From Symbiobacteriaceae bacterium (GTDB lineage: Bacteria > Bacillota > JAAYKD01 > WRDA01): DNA of 14,564 bases. A program made the position numbers and the translations under genes. Positions 7,463-14,564 of the stretch are shown in pieces. The DNA is taken from positions 1 through 14,564 of the forward strand of contig WREE01000037.1 in assembly GCA_009779515.1 (NCBI GenBank). Reading direction: 5' to 3'. The notes beneath the pieces were generated by a model that was not told where the DNA came from, ran no database searches, and worked only from the letters and a program-made list of their open reading frames with translations. Within the stretch, counting starts at the first letter, position 1. Each line of letters starts with the position of its first letter.

Positions 7463-8884
7463 ATGAAAGAAAAACCGAACGGTATTTGGCTCTTTGCCGG
7501 TCTGTTGCTCATAGCCGTAGCCATAGCTTTTAACGGTTGGGTTATCTGGCAGCAACAAATTGCCTTGGGAGCTGTAGGTCCTGTGGCTTCCGATATGAAG
7601 CAACGGGTGGAAGAGCGGGAGCTCACAGCTTTGCAACAGCTCTATGAGCATTTAAAACGAGAATATGTTAACGAACCGGACGCTTCGGTGCTACTGCAAG
7701 GTGCCATGGAAGGTATGGTTTCAGCTCTAGGCGATCCTCGCAGCCACTACTTTGATGCCGACCAGATGCGCACCCAAGGGGAGCAGAGTAGCGGCTCCTA
7801 TACTGGTATTGGTTCCACGGTGGAATCCGGCGTAGACGGCTACGTAACCATGATTTTTATCTACCCCAACTCTCCGGCAGAACGAGCAGGGCTACTGAGT
7901 GGCGATAAGCTCTTGGCTATTGATGGGGTCGATGCTCAAGGGATGCCGCTCACCGAAGCGGTCACTCGCGTTAAGGGACCCCGTGGTACGATAGTTAAAC
8001 TCACCATCTTGCGTCCATCTGAACCGGAACCCTTCGAGGTAGATATTGTTCGCGATGTGGTTGAGCTAATATCTGTAACAGCAAAAATGCTGGAGGATGA
8101 AGTTGGCTTAATAACTATCACTACCTTTAACGACAGCACCGGTGCTCAGTTTGGCAAGGAGCTGCAACGCCTTCTAGACCAGGGTATGAAGGGGTTAATT
8201 TTGGATATCCGCAACAACGGAGGTGGCACCTTAGACGGGCTGATGGATGTGGCTAATATGCTGGTACCAGCGGGAACTGTTTTTACCTGGACATTTCGCA
8301 ATCAAATCCCCCAGGATCATATCTCTACCCTGGCAACCCGTAACTTTGAGGTGGTAGTTCTCGTCAACGGTTACTCGGCTTCTGCTTCCGAAGTTTTGGC
8401 AGGAGCTTTGCAAGATACCGGAGCCGGTCGCTTGGTTGGGGTGCGCACCTTTGGCAAGGGCTCGGCTCAACACACCTATCGCCTGGCCAATGGAGGCGGT
8501 GTCTCCTTCACGGTTAGCCATTGGGTTACTCCTAAAGGGAGGTATATCGAAGGTCAGGGGTTAGAGCCGGATGTTAAAGCTATCGATCCCTATTTTCCTT
8601 TAGTTTTAGAAAAGGGACGCCTGATCAAACCCGGGCAGATTGAGTTGCTGCAAGCTAAACTGCAAGCTTTGGGTTTCGATGCTCCCTTTGAAGAAGGTTT
8701 CGGCGAGAAAACGGTGGCAGCATTGCAGGCCTTCCAAGAAGATAGCCGGATCTATGTTAGCGGCGCTCTAAGTGATGATACTTTGCAAGTCCTTAATAAA
8801 CGCTGTTACGAAGAGATCCCCCACGACAACGATCCGCAAATGGAAATTGCCTTAGCAGAGATACACAAGCTAATTGCCAGGTAA
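7463..8884 (+). CDS. ctpA: Carboxy-terminal processing S41 protease, CtpA type, with peptidoglycan-binding domain
   Basis: A 473-residue membrane-anchored serine protease. It has an N-terminal membrane segment (about 8-29), a PDZ domain (about 113-190) with SPAERAGLLSGDKLLAIDG, the S41 core (about 200-385), and a peptidoglycan_binding_1 domain (about 388-447). The catalytic dyad is Ser307 in GYSASASE and Lys332 in TFGKGS, 25 residues apart as in Prc and CtpB; Gln336 is also kept. CtpA enzymes degrade or process extracytoplasmic proteins, often wall hydrolases. Its place as the last gene after ftsE, ftsX and an M23 hydrolase suggests that it trims this machinery. ATG 7463 follows GAGGTGA at 7452-7458. 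The gene ends just before the terminator at 8915. Confidence 0.94.
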   Translation: MKEKPNGIWLFAGLLLIAVAIAFNGWVIWQQQIALGAVGPVASDMKQRVEERELTALQQLYEHLKREYVNEPDASVLLQGAMEGMVSALGDPRSHYFDADQMRTQGEQSSGSYTGIGSTVESGVDGYVTMIFIYPNSPAERAGLLSGDKLLAIDGVDAQGMPLTEAVTRVKGPRGTIVKLTILRPSEPEPFEVDIVRDVVELISVTAKMLEDEVGLITITTFNDSTGAQFGKELQRLLDQGMKGLILDIRNNGGGTLDGLMDVANMLVPAGTVFTWTFRNQIPQDHISTLATRNFEVVVLVNGYSASASEVLAGALQDTGAGRLVGVRTFGKGSAQHTYRLANGGGVSFTVSHWVTPKGRYIEGQGLEPDVKAIDPYFPLVLEKGRLIKPGQIELLQAKLQALGFDAPFEEGFGEKTVAALQAFQEDSRIYVSGALSDDTLQVLNKRCYEEIPHDNDPQMEIALAEIHKLIAR

Positions 8885-8914
8885 ACCGTCTTTAAGTTAT
8901 AGACGCTAAAAAGA

Positions 8915-8952
8915 CTGCAGCTACCTAGAACAGGTAGCTGCAGTTTTGTTTT
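8915..8952. terminator. Bidirectional intrinsic terminator between ctpA and copZ
   Basis: A perfect 12-bp stem, CTGCAGCTACCT (8915-8926) with AGGTAGCTGCAG (8932-8943) and a 5-nt loop. It is followed on the plus strand by TTTTGTTTT (8944-8952) and preceded by AAAAA at 8908-8912, which gives a U-run for the minus strand. It can therefore end the ftsE-ctpA operon and the copA-copZ operon. Confidence 0.9.
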
Positions 8953-8962
8953 AGACAGCTTT

Positions 8963-9175
8963 CTACACTAGCTCAACTTCATAACCGGCGGCAACAACAG
9001 CGGTGGCAAGTTGCTCCACAGTTGCCTTGGCAAGGTCGTGGGTGACACTGACTGTGTGCTGTTCCAGGTTAACTTCCACATTAGAGACTCCGTCCAGAGC
9101 CTGCAGCGTTTTGGTTATAACGCCGACGCAGTGGTTTCAAGTCATACCCGATACTTTTAGGACTACCGTGTTCAT
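8963..9175 (-). CDS. copZ: CopZ-like copper chaperone, probable selenoprotein (in-frame UGA at metal-binding motif)
   Basis: A 70-residue HMA-fold protein: MNTVVLKVSGMT-U-NHCVGVITKTL, then a full ferredoxin-like domain ending AAGYEVELV. CopZ proteins carry Cu(I) in the cytoplasm and hand it to CopA through a CxxC site. Here codon 13 is UGA (9139-9137), exactly where the first Cys of GMTCxxC belongs, while the second (Cys16) is present. The rest of the frame is clean on both sides of the UGA. It has AGGAGGTG at 9188-9181, 5 nt before the ATG, and starts 16 nt after the copA stop. A hairpin follows the UGA. UGA stops at least five other genes here normally, so this is not a code change. I infer selenocysteine insertion. 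A nonsense mutation or sequencing error is the alternative. Conventional ORF calling would split or miss the gene. Confidence 0.85.
9094..9134 (-). promoter_or_regulatory. Candidate bacterial SECIS hairpin in copZ
   Basis: Starting 3 nt after the UGA on the minus strand, GGCGTT and AACGCT pair (with one G:U) around the 8-nt loop ATAACCAA, which begins 18 nt after the UGA. CTGC/GCAG extends the stem across a 3-nt bulge, and CCA/TGG may extend it further. The distance fits bacterial SECIS elements. The loop does not start with G as the common consensus asks. A second hairpin at 9102-9085, with loop GGAC, meets that rule but lies somewhat far (41 nt). Which one is used, if either, is open. Confidence 0.5.
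9137..9139 (-). other. In-frame UGA, probable selenocysteine codon of copZ
   Basis: Single UGA inside the copZ frame, at codon 13. It differs by one base from TGC or TGT, and it replaces the first Cys of the CxxC site, giving UxxC. Confidence 0.8.
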
Positions 9176-9191
9176 AGTTTCACCTCCTATT

Positions 9192-11447
9192 TTAGGGTTT
9201 AAATGAACGTAGACGTAGGGCGTTAGTCACTACAGATACCGAGCTAAAGCTCATGGCGGCAGCTGCGAACATGGGGTTGAGGAGGGGTCCTCCCCAGATG
9301 TGTAAGATCCCGGCGGCCAGGGGAATGCCGGCACTGTTATAGGCAAAAGCCCAAAAAAGATTTTGTCGGATAATACCGATAGTGCGCCGACTGAGGTGTA
9401 GAGCGGATACCACATCCCGTAGGTCGTTACGCATGAGGACGATATCGGCAGATTCCATAGCCACATCGGTTCCGGAGCCGATAGCGATACCTACATCAGC
9501 CTGGACTAGAGCCGGGGCATCGTTGATACCATCTCCCACCATAGCCACTTTGCGCTTCTCCTGTTGCAACTGCCGAATGGCTTCTGCTTTGTCCTGAGGG
9601 AGGAGATCTGCCAGGACACGATTTATTCCCACTTGGGCAGCGATAGAGTCAGCGGTGCGCCGGTTATCACCGGTGATCATGGCTACTTCTAACCCCATCT
9701 CCCTTAGGGTTTGCACAGCATCCTTGCTGCCGGCTTTGAGCACATCAGCAATGGCAATTATACCGGCTAAGCTACCGTCAATACCAATATAGACCGGGGT
9801 TTTGCCAGTAGCTGCCAAGTCGGTGGCGGTTTTTTCCATATCGTGCCAGGAGATATTATGACTTTCCATCAAGCGTTGGTTGCCGATATGTAGAAGCCGA
9901 TCTACGGTGTTAACGGTTATGCCGTGCCCCGGAACAGCCTGGAATGCGGTGATAGGTAACAGCTCTAACCCTCGTGTTGATGCTTCTCTGACTATAGCTT
10001 CCCCTAAGGGGTGTTCCGAACCTTTTTCCCCGGAAGCTGCCAGTTGCAACAGTTCTTCTTCATTCCAGCCGCCGATAGGGATGATGTCAGTAACCTGAGG
10101 GTGACCTGCGGTGATGGTGCCGGTTTTGTCCAACACCACCGTATCGACCATGTGGGCTATTTCCAGAGCGACGCCGCTTTTAATGAGAATACCTAGTTCC
10201 GCTCCGCGACCGGTACCTACCATAATGGCGGTAGGAGTAGCTAAGCCTAGAGCACAGGGGCAGGCAATAACTAAGACAGAGATAAAAATAGTCAGAGCAA
10301 AGGTGAAATTTGAGGTGGCTAAATACCAGGCGATACCTGCTACTAAAGCTATAAGGCAGACAACTGGTACAAAGTAACCGGAGACGATATCGGCTAGGGC
10401 AGCGATAGGAGCTTTAGAACCTTGGGCATCTTCCACCAACTTGATTATTTGGGCTAAAGCAGTTTCGGCTCCGACTTTGGTAACTCGCATACGGATGAGA
10501 CCATTCTTATTAAGAGAAGCAGCGTAGACCTTGTCGCCGGGTAGTTTGTCCACCGGTAAACTTTCCCCGGTGAGCATAGCTTCATCTACTGCGGTAAACC
10601 CTTGTTCCACCACGCCATCTACTGGTATCCTTTCTCCAGGCTTAACCAGGAGTAAGTCTCCGATAGCAACTTCAGCAACCGGCAGCTCTTGCTCATTATC
10701 CCCGTGGAGGACAGTAGCAGTAGGGGGGGTAAGGTTCATCAGCTTTTTAATAGCTTCCGAAGTTCGTCCTTTGGAAGAAAGCTCCAATGATTTACCCAGA
10801 AGGATGAGGGTGATAATGACACCGGCAGTTTCAAAGTAGAGAGAGTGGTGGGCATTGTGATCTCCTCTAGCAATCAGAGTAGTAGCGTAGAGGCTATAGA
10901 TGATGGCTGCTGAAGTCCCTAGAGCAATTAGACTGTCCATATTCGGTGCTCCCTGTAAGAGAGCTCGAAAACCACCAGTATAGAAACGGTAGCCTACTGC
11001 CACCACAGGAAGGGTGAGAGCAAGCTGGATTAAAGCAAAGTTTAAAGGGCTAGACATGGGATGGAGCCAGGCAGGAAGAGGCCAGCTAAACATGGCGCCC
11101 ATGGCGATATAAAAAAGGGGTATTGTCGCCAAAGCGGCTACGCGCAGTCGCTGCCAACTGGCAGAGACTTCCTGCTCTTGGCGTAGGCGGTTAGCATCTC
11201 TTTCCTGGGGATGATCTAGTTCCAAAGGGGTGTAGCCAGCAGCGGCAATAGCTTGCTTCAGTTGTGAGAGGCGGACGACTTCTTCCCGGTAGGTTACGGT
11301 AGCTTTCTCCGTTGCCAAGTTGACGCTGGCTTGGTACACACCAGGGGTACGACTCAAGATACGCTCAATGCGCTGGGAACAGGCAGCACAAGTCATACCG
11401 GCAATGGGTATGGTGACTTCGGAAAAAAGATGATTATCTTCAGTCAA
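9192..11447 (-). CDS. copA: Cu(+)-exporting P1B-type ATPase CopA
   Basis: A 751-residue copper-transporting P-type ATPase. One N-terminal HMA domain carries GMTCAAC (Cys20 and Cys23, both ordinary Cys). Then come the membrane helices, the actuator motif TGES (293-296), the CPC metal site (396-398), the phosphorylation motif DKTGT (Asp440), HP (479-480), and GDGINDAPAL. The last helices hold YN and MSFSSVSVVTNALRL, the pattern of Cu(+)/Ag(+) exporters. The start is TTG at 11447: the frame has a TAG upstream with no ATG or GTG after it, and GGGAGT precedes at about 10 nt. It is the first gene of a copA-copZ operon, so chaperone and pump are made together. No regulator gene (CsoR or CopY) is seen nearby. 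Confidence 0.95.
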   Translation of the reverse strand: MTEDNHLFSEVTIPIAGMTCAACSQRIERILSRTPGVYQASVNLATEKATVTYREEVVRLSQLKQAIAAAGYTPLELDHPQERDANRLRQEQEVSASWQRLRVAALATIPLFYIAMGAMFSWPLPAWLHPMSSPLNFALIQLALTLPVVAVGYRFYTGGFRALLQGAPNMDSLIALGTSAAIIYSLYATTLIARGDHNAHHSLYFETAGVIITLILLGKSLELSSKGRTSEAIKKLMNLTPPTATVLHGDNEQELPVAEVAIGDLLLVKPGERIPVDGVVEQGFTAVDEAMLTGESLPVDKLPGDKVYAASLNKNGLIRMRVTKVGAETALAQIIKLVEDAQGSKAPIAALADIVSGYFVPVVCLIALVAGIAWYLATSNFTFALTIFISVLVIACPCALGLATPTAIMVGTGRGAELGILIKSGVALEIAHMVDTVVLDKTGTITAGHPQVTDIIPIGGWNEEELLQLAASGEKGSEHPLGEAIVREASTRGLELLPITAFQAVPGHGITVNTVDRLLHIGNQRLMESHNISWHDMEKTATDLAATGKTPVYIGIDGSLAGIIAIADVLKAGSKDAVQTLREMGLEVAMITGDNRRTADSIAAQVGINRVLADLLPQDKAEAIRQLQQEKRKVAMVGDGINDAPALVQADVGIAIGSGTDVAMESADIVLMRNDLRDVVSALHLSRRTIGIIRQNLFWAFAYNSAGIPLAAGILHIWGGPLLNPMFAAAAMSFSSVSVVTNALRLRSFKP

Positions 11448-11599
11448 AAGGTTTACACTCCCAAGTTTATTTACCTACGATTACTTCCCTAATTCGCTTG
11501 ACAGGAGGGAGATTCCTTTGTTGATCTGCAGGTGAAAGCAAAGGAGTCTGGTGTCGGTATAAAGAATGCAGTGTATACTAAAGGAGGGGGTAAATAAAT

Positions 11600-12637
11600 A
11601 TGAAGACGATAAAAATAGTGCTGCTGGGGTACGGGCATGTCGGGCGCTCTCTGACAGATTTGCTACTCCAGGAGAGAAACCGGATAGCCGCTAGCTATGG
11701 CTTGCACTTTTCCCTGGTAGCTGTGGCGGATATCCAGGGTGTTGCCTTCTGCCCGGAAGGTTTTCCTTTGTCGAAACTCCATACTATTGCCTGGGATACC
11801 GGTTCGGTGGCCTATTATCCGGAGTATGGGGTTAAGGGGTTGAGCGCTTTGGAGGCAGTGGAGCTTTCCGGCGCTGATATGTTAATTGAGGCTACCCCCA
11901 GTAATTATGAGGATGCTGAGCCGGCTCGCAGTCATGTCCTACAAGCTTTCGCTTTAGGTATGGATGTGGTTTTGGCTAATAAGGGAGTTCTCGCTTTGTG
12001 GGATCACGATGTGCGCCGTACCGCCTCGCATTATGGCAAAGGGTTAGCTTACAGCTGTGCTACTTCCGCAGGATTGGAGATACTCCCTGTTCTTGCCTCA
12101 CTGGGGCAAGCAGGGGAACTGTTGGCTATCCGGGGGATTTTTAACGCCACATGCCAATATACTTTGGCTCAAATGGAACAAGGGCGCAGCTTGGCAGAGG
12201 GAGTACAGGAAGCTCGTCAAGCTGGTTTTGCCGAAACCGATCCCACCCTGGATCTTACCGGTATGGACAGTGGGGTTAAACTTCTCCATATGGCGAACCA
12301 TGCATGGCAGGGAGGGAAAAGTATCCATGATGTAGCCGTGGAGGGGATAACCAAGATTACCCCCCGCCAATTGGCTGAAGCCGCAGCTGCTGGAAAGCGT
12401 TACAGTGTCGTAGCTGCTGCCACCTGGGAAAATGGAGATTACACCATGTCGGTAGCTCCCGTTGCTCTGGAAGAGGGAGATCCTTTGGCGGGGATTACTT
12501 ATAGCCAAAAAGTAGCCCAGTTGACTACGGTCACCCAAGGAGAGCAAGTGCTTTACAGCCGACGAGGTTCCGGTAAAGGAACAGCAGGCTCTGTCCTAGG
12601 TGATATGCTCCGCCTGGCTCGCCAGCAAAAAATATGA
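11600..12637 (+). CDS. hom: Homoserine dehydrogenase, short form without ACT domain
   Basis: A 345-residue NAD(P)-dependent enzyme reducing aspartate semialdehyde to homoserine, for threonine and methionine synthesis. The N-terminal Rossmann fold has GYGHVG (10-15), then IEATPSNYEDAEPA (96-109), ANKGVLA (126-132), and the catalytic part with TDPTLDLTGMDSGVKLLHMA (213-232), where Lys227 is the likely catalytic lysine. EGITKIT follows at 248-254. The protein stops after the catalytic domain, so the C-terminal ACT domain found in many Hom proteins, often linked to threonine inhibition, is absent. ATG 11600 follows GGAGG at 11583-11587 at a longish 12 nt. The gene is single, divergent from copA, and has its own terminator. 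No aspartokinase or threonine synthase gene is in the window. Confidence 0.92.
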   Translation: MKTIKIVLLGYGHVGRSLTDLLLQERNRIAASYGLHFSLVAVADIQGVAFCPEGFPLSKLHTIAWDTGSVAYYPEYGVKGLSALEAVELSGADMLIEATPSNYEDAEPARSHVLQAFALGMDVVLANKGVLALWDHDVRRTASHYGKGLAYSCATSAGLEILPVLASLGQAGELLAIRGIFNATCQYTLAQMEQGRSLAEGVQEARQAGFAETDPTLDLTGMDSGVKLLHMANHAWQGGKSIHDVAVEGITKITPRQLAEAAAAGKRYSVVAAATWENGDYTMSVAPVALEEGDPLAGITYSQKVAQLTTVTQGEQVLYSRRGSGKGTAGSVLGDMLRLARQQKI

Positions 12638-12655
12638 AAGCTGTTTTCTTACAGT

Positions 12656-12691
12656 CTGAGCGCCACCTTTTAGAGGTGGCGCTCAGGTTTT
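12656..12691 (+). terminator. Intrinsic terminator of hom
   Basis: A perfect 13-bp stem, CTGAGCGCCACCT (12656-12668) with AGGTGGCGCTCAG (12674-12686) and a TTTAG loop, followed by GTTTT. It lies 18 nt after the hom stop. On the other strand no U-run follows, so it probably serves only hom. Confidence 0.85.
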
Positions 12692-12745
12692 AAAAGCTTC
12701 TTATTCTGAAATCTTTACCGACATGGCTAGCAGGTGCAGCTAACT

Positions 12746-13666
12746 CTATTCTGTTTTCATGCCGTCGATTTTAATGCGGTCGACGATTTCGCTAATGACG
12801 CGGTCGGCATCGGCATAGGGGATTTGGCAAGTACCAACTTGGAAGTGCCCGCCACCACCATACTCCAGCATGAGGGATCCTACATTGGTGAGAGAGGAGC
12901 GATTTAAGATAGAGTGCCCGCAGCTGATGACCACGTTGAGTTTTTGGCGTCCATCGACAATCCAGAGAGAGATACTCTGCTCCGGGAAGAGGCTATAAAT
13001 ATAGAAGCGGTTGCCGGTGTAGATAGTTTCCTCTCCCCGCAGGTCGGTAATAATAATATGGTCGTCGACTTTGGTACGTTTCTCCAACATTTTATGGAAG
13101 AGCTCTGTCTGCTCATAATAAACTTCGACCCGCTCGTTAATATCGGGCATAGCCATAATTTGAGCAATACTGTAGTCGTAGCATTCTCCCAGGAGTTTAT
13201 CCATTAGTTGATAGTTGCTGATGGTGAAGTTGCGAAAACGTCCCAACCCCGTGCGAGGGTCGGTTAAGAAGCCCAAGAGAATCCACTCGTTGGGGTTTAA
13301 AATTTCCTCTTTAGTAAGATTGCCGGAATCGATGCGGTCGGTGTAGTCTAACATTACGCTTCTGCCGGGGAAACGGTCTGGACCTCCATAATAATCGTAG
13401 ACCACCCTGGCGCAGGAAGGGGCTAAACGACTGCTTCCTTCGAATTCGTCGGCGTGGCGCTCGAACTCCGAGCTGTGATGATCGAACCAGAGGCCACACC
13501 CTTCCACATAGGGAACGTTGCACAGAACGTCGTTAGGGGTAGCGTCGAATAGACCGTCCTGGAGATCTTTGGGATGGACATAAATCCAGCTGTCGATAAG
13601 ATTTATCTGGCGCAGCAGGAAACCGCAGATTAGTCCGTCAAAATCTGAACGGGTCACTAAACGCAC
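12746..13666 (-). CDS. DHH-family phosphoesterase (exopolyphosphatase-like), downstream paralog
   Basis: A 306-residue DHH-superfamily phosphoesterase. Metal-binding motifs are DFDG (8-11), DHHSS (62-66) and LDYTDRID (106-113). The C-terminal DHHA1-type motif GGGGHFQVGTC is at 270-280. Relatives are often annotated as exopolyphosphatase or simply DHH protein. The superfamily also includes nanoRNases and cyclic-dinucleotide phosphodiesterases, so the substrate is not known here. The start is GTG 13666, 7 nt after the stop of the upstream paralog, with AAGGAG ending that gene, so translation is probably coupled. All motif residues look intact. No promoter of its own is seen. Confidence 0.85.
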   Translation of the reverse strand: MRLVTRSDFDGLICGFLLRQINLIDSWIYVHPKDLQDGLFDATPNDVLCNVPYVEGCGLWFDHHSSEFERHADEFEGSSRLAPSCARVVYDYYGGPDRFPGRSVMLDYTDRIDSGNLTKEEILNPNEWILLGFLTDPRTGLGRFRNFTISNYQLMDKLLGECYDYSIAQIMAMPDINERVEVYYEQTELFHKMLEKRTKVDDHIIITDLRGEETIYTGNRFYIYSLFPEQSISLWIVDGRQKLNVVISCGHSILNRSSLTNVGSLMLEYGGGGHFQVGTCQIPYADADRVISEIVDRIKIDGMKTE

Positions 13667-13673
13667 TGGACAC

Positions 13674-14564
13674 TCACTCCTTAATCTGGATAATATCTAC
13701 TTCTTCTTCAGCTTCGTATTCCTCTTCGTCGGAGTGTAGCTGCCAAAGAATTTCGTTAAGAATATGATCGGCTTCATCCCAGGGAACCTGGCAGGTACCC
13801 ACCTGCTGGTGACCCCCTCCGTAATAACGGAGCATCAGCGAACCTACATCGGTTTTGCAGGTGCGATTAAGGATACTGTGTCCGCAGCTGATCATGACAT
13901 AGCGATCATCGTTAGCTTTAGCAATCCAAAGGGAGACATTCTGCTCGGGATAGAGCGAATAGATAATGAAGCGGTTACCTACATGAATAAACTCGGTATG
14001 ACGCAGATCGGTAATGATGACATTCTTAGCCACCTGGGTATGCTCGTTAAGCATGAGGCGAAAACGATTATCTTCTTCCTGAAAGCGCATAATACGTTCT
14101 TGGACATCGCTGAGAGCAAGGATTTCCTCACAACTAGCCAGGTAGAACTCCCCCAGCAACTTGCTCATAAGCTGGTAGTTGCTGATGGTGTAGTCGTGGA
14201 AACGACCCAAACCACTACGTGGGTCTGTGAGAAAACCGAGAAGAACCCAGTCGGTTGGATGCATAATTTCACCGTAAGTTAGGTTGCCGGAATCGATACG
14301 GTCGGCGTAGTCGATCATTTCGACGCGGTTAGGAAAACGGTCTACTCCACCATAATACTCGAAAACGATACGGGCACAGGAAGGTGCCAGGCGACTGCAA
14401 CCCTGATACTCGACCCAGACGCGCTCGGCTTCTGAGCTGTGATGATCGAACCAAAAGCCACACCCTTCCACATAGGGGACATTAACTAGAATGTCGTCAG
14501 CTGTTGCCTTAAAAAGACCATCTTGGAGATCCTTGGGGTGTACGAAAACCCAACTCTCTACTAA
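13674..14564 (-). CDS. DHH-family phosphoesterase, upstream paralog (N-terminus outside window)
   Basis: The frame is open to the window edge: residues before the first in-frame start at 14471 (LVESWVFVHPKDLQDGLF...NVPY) match residues 23-53 of the neighbouring paralog. Only about the first 22 residues, with the DxD motif, should be missing. WFDHHSSE, MIDYADRIDSGNL and YYGGGHQQVGTC are present. The two proteins align along their whole length, so this is a tandem duplication. This copy ends with an acidic tail of about 20 residues (HSDEEEYEAEEE...) that the other copy lacks. It is first in the two-gene operon; its promoter lies beyond the window. Substrate unknown. Confidence 0.87.
   Translation of the reverse strand, partial: LVESWVFVHPKDLQDGLFKATADDILVNVPYVEGCGFWFDHHSSEAERVWVEYQGCSRLAPSCARIVFEYYGGVDRFPNRVEMIDYADRIDSGNLTYGEIMHPTDWVLLGFLTDPRSGLGRFHDYTISNYQLMSKLLGEFYLASCEEILALSDVQERIMRFQEEDNRFRLMLNEHTQVAKNVIITDLRHTEFIHVGNRFIIYSLYPEQNVSLWIAKANDDRYVMISCGHSILNRTCKTDVGSLMLRYYGGGHQQVGTCQVPWDEADHILNEILWQLHSDEEEYEAEEEVDIIQIKE

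Noticed and set aside
8963..9175. Whole-genome reassignment of UGA as the explanation for the copZ UGA
   Set aside because: UGA ends the DHHW gene, ftsE, ftsX, hom and the upstream DHH gene at natural C-termini, so UGA is a working stop codon here.
11448..11599. CsoR or CopY operator, or clear promoters, between copA and hom
   Set aside because: No GGGGTAT-type inverted repeat or TACAnnTGTA site is seen. TTGACA at 11498-11503 has only TTGATC at the right distance, and TATAAA at 11558-11563 has no matching -35 box.
11448..11599. T-box or riboswitch leader before hom
   Set aside because: The region is short, shows no terminator/antiterminator pair, and has no recognised aptamer or T-box core.

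Overview
The window reads as chromosomal DNA of a Gram-positive-type anaerobe, most likely Bacillota of a clostridial kind. This rests on an RNase J gene, an ftsE-ftsX-M23-ctpA cell-wall operon, strong AGGAGG-type ribosome binding sites, and several GTG or TTG starts. No species can be named. UGA ends at least five genes here in the ordinary way, so the genetic code is standard.

Layout. (1) 2-2534, plus strand: the 3' part of an AlgI-like membrane O-acyltransferase followed by a DHHW/AlgX-like exported protein, a pair that probably O-acetylates a cell-surface polysaccharide. (2) 2541-2741: an intergenic stretch packed with hairpins. (3) 2754-4421, minus strand: RNase J with its own promoter. 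(4) 4489-4605: a second copy of the structured repeat seen at 2541-2741, lying between the divergent RNase J and ftsE genes. (5) 4669-8884, plus strand: ftsE, ftsX, an M23 endopeptidase with a coiled coil, and a ctpA-type S41 protease, closed by a bidirectional terminator at 8915-8952. These four act together at the division site: FtsEX drives a peptidoglycan hydrolase, and the protease is likely to process wall enzymes or their regulators. (6) 11447-8963, minus strand: copA (Cu+ P1B-ATPase) followed by a 70-codon copZ copper chaperone. (7) 11600-12637, plus strand: a short homoserine dehydrogenase with a terminator. (8) 14564-12746, minus strand: two adjacent paralogous DHH-family phosphoesterases, the upstream one cut by the window edge.

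The most striking feature is copZ. Its reading frame has a single in-frame UGA, exactly at the first cysteine of the GMTCxxC metal-binding motif (GMT-UGA-NHC). The frame is otherwise intact, has a strong ribosome binding site, and a hairpin follows the UGA. The best reading is a selenocysteine-containing copper chaperone working beside an ordinary Cys-Cys CopA. A conventional gene call would miss it entirely.

The second point of interest is a structured intergenic repeat in two copies. They share an equal-length core of about 101 nt, with base changes that preserve a long stem.
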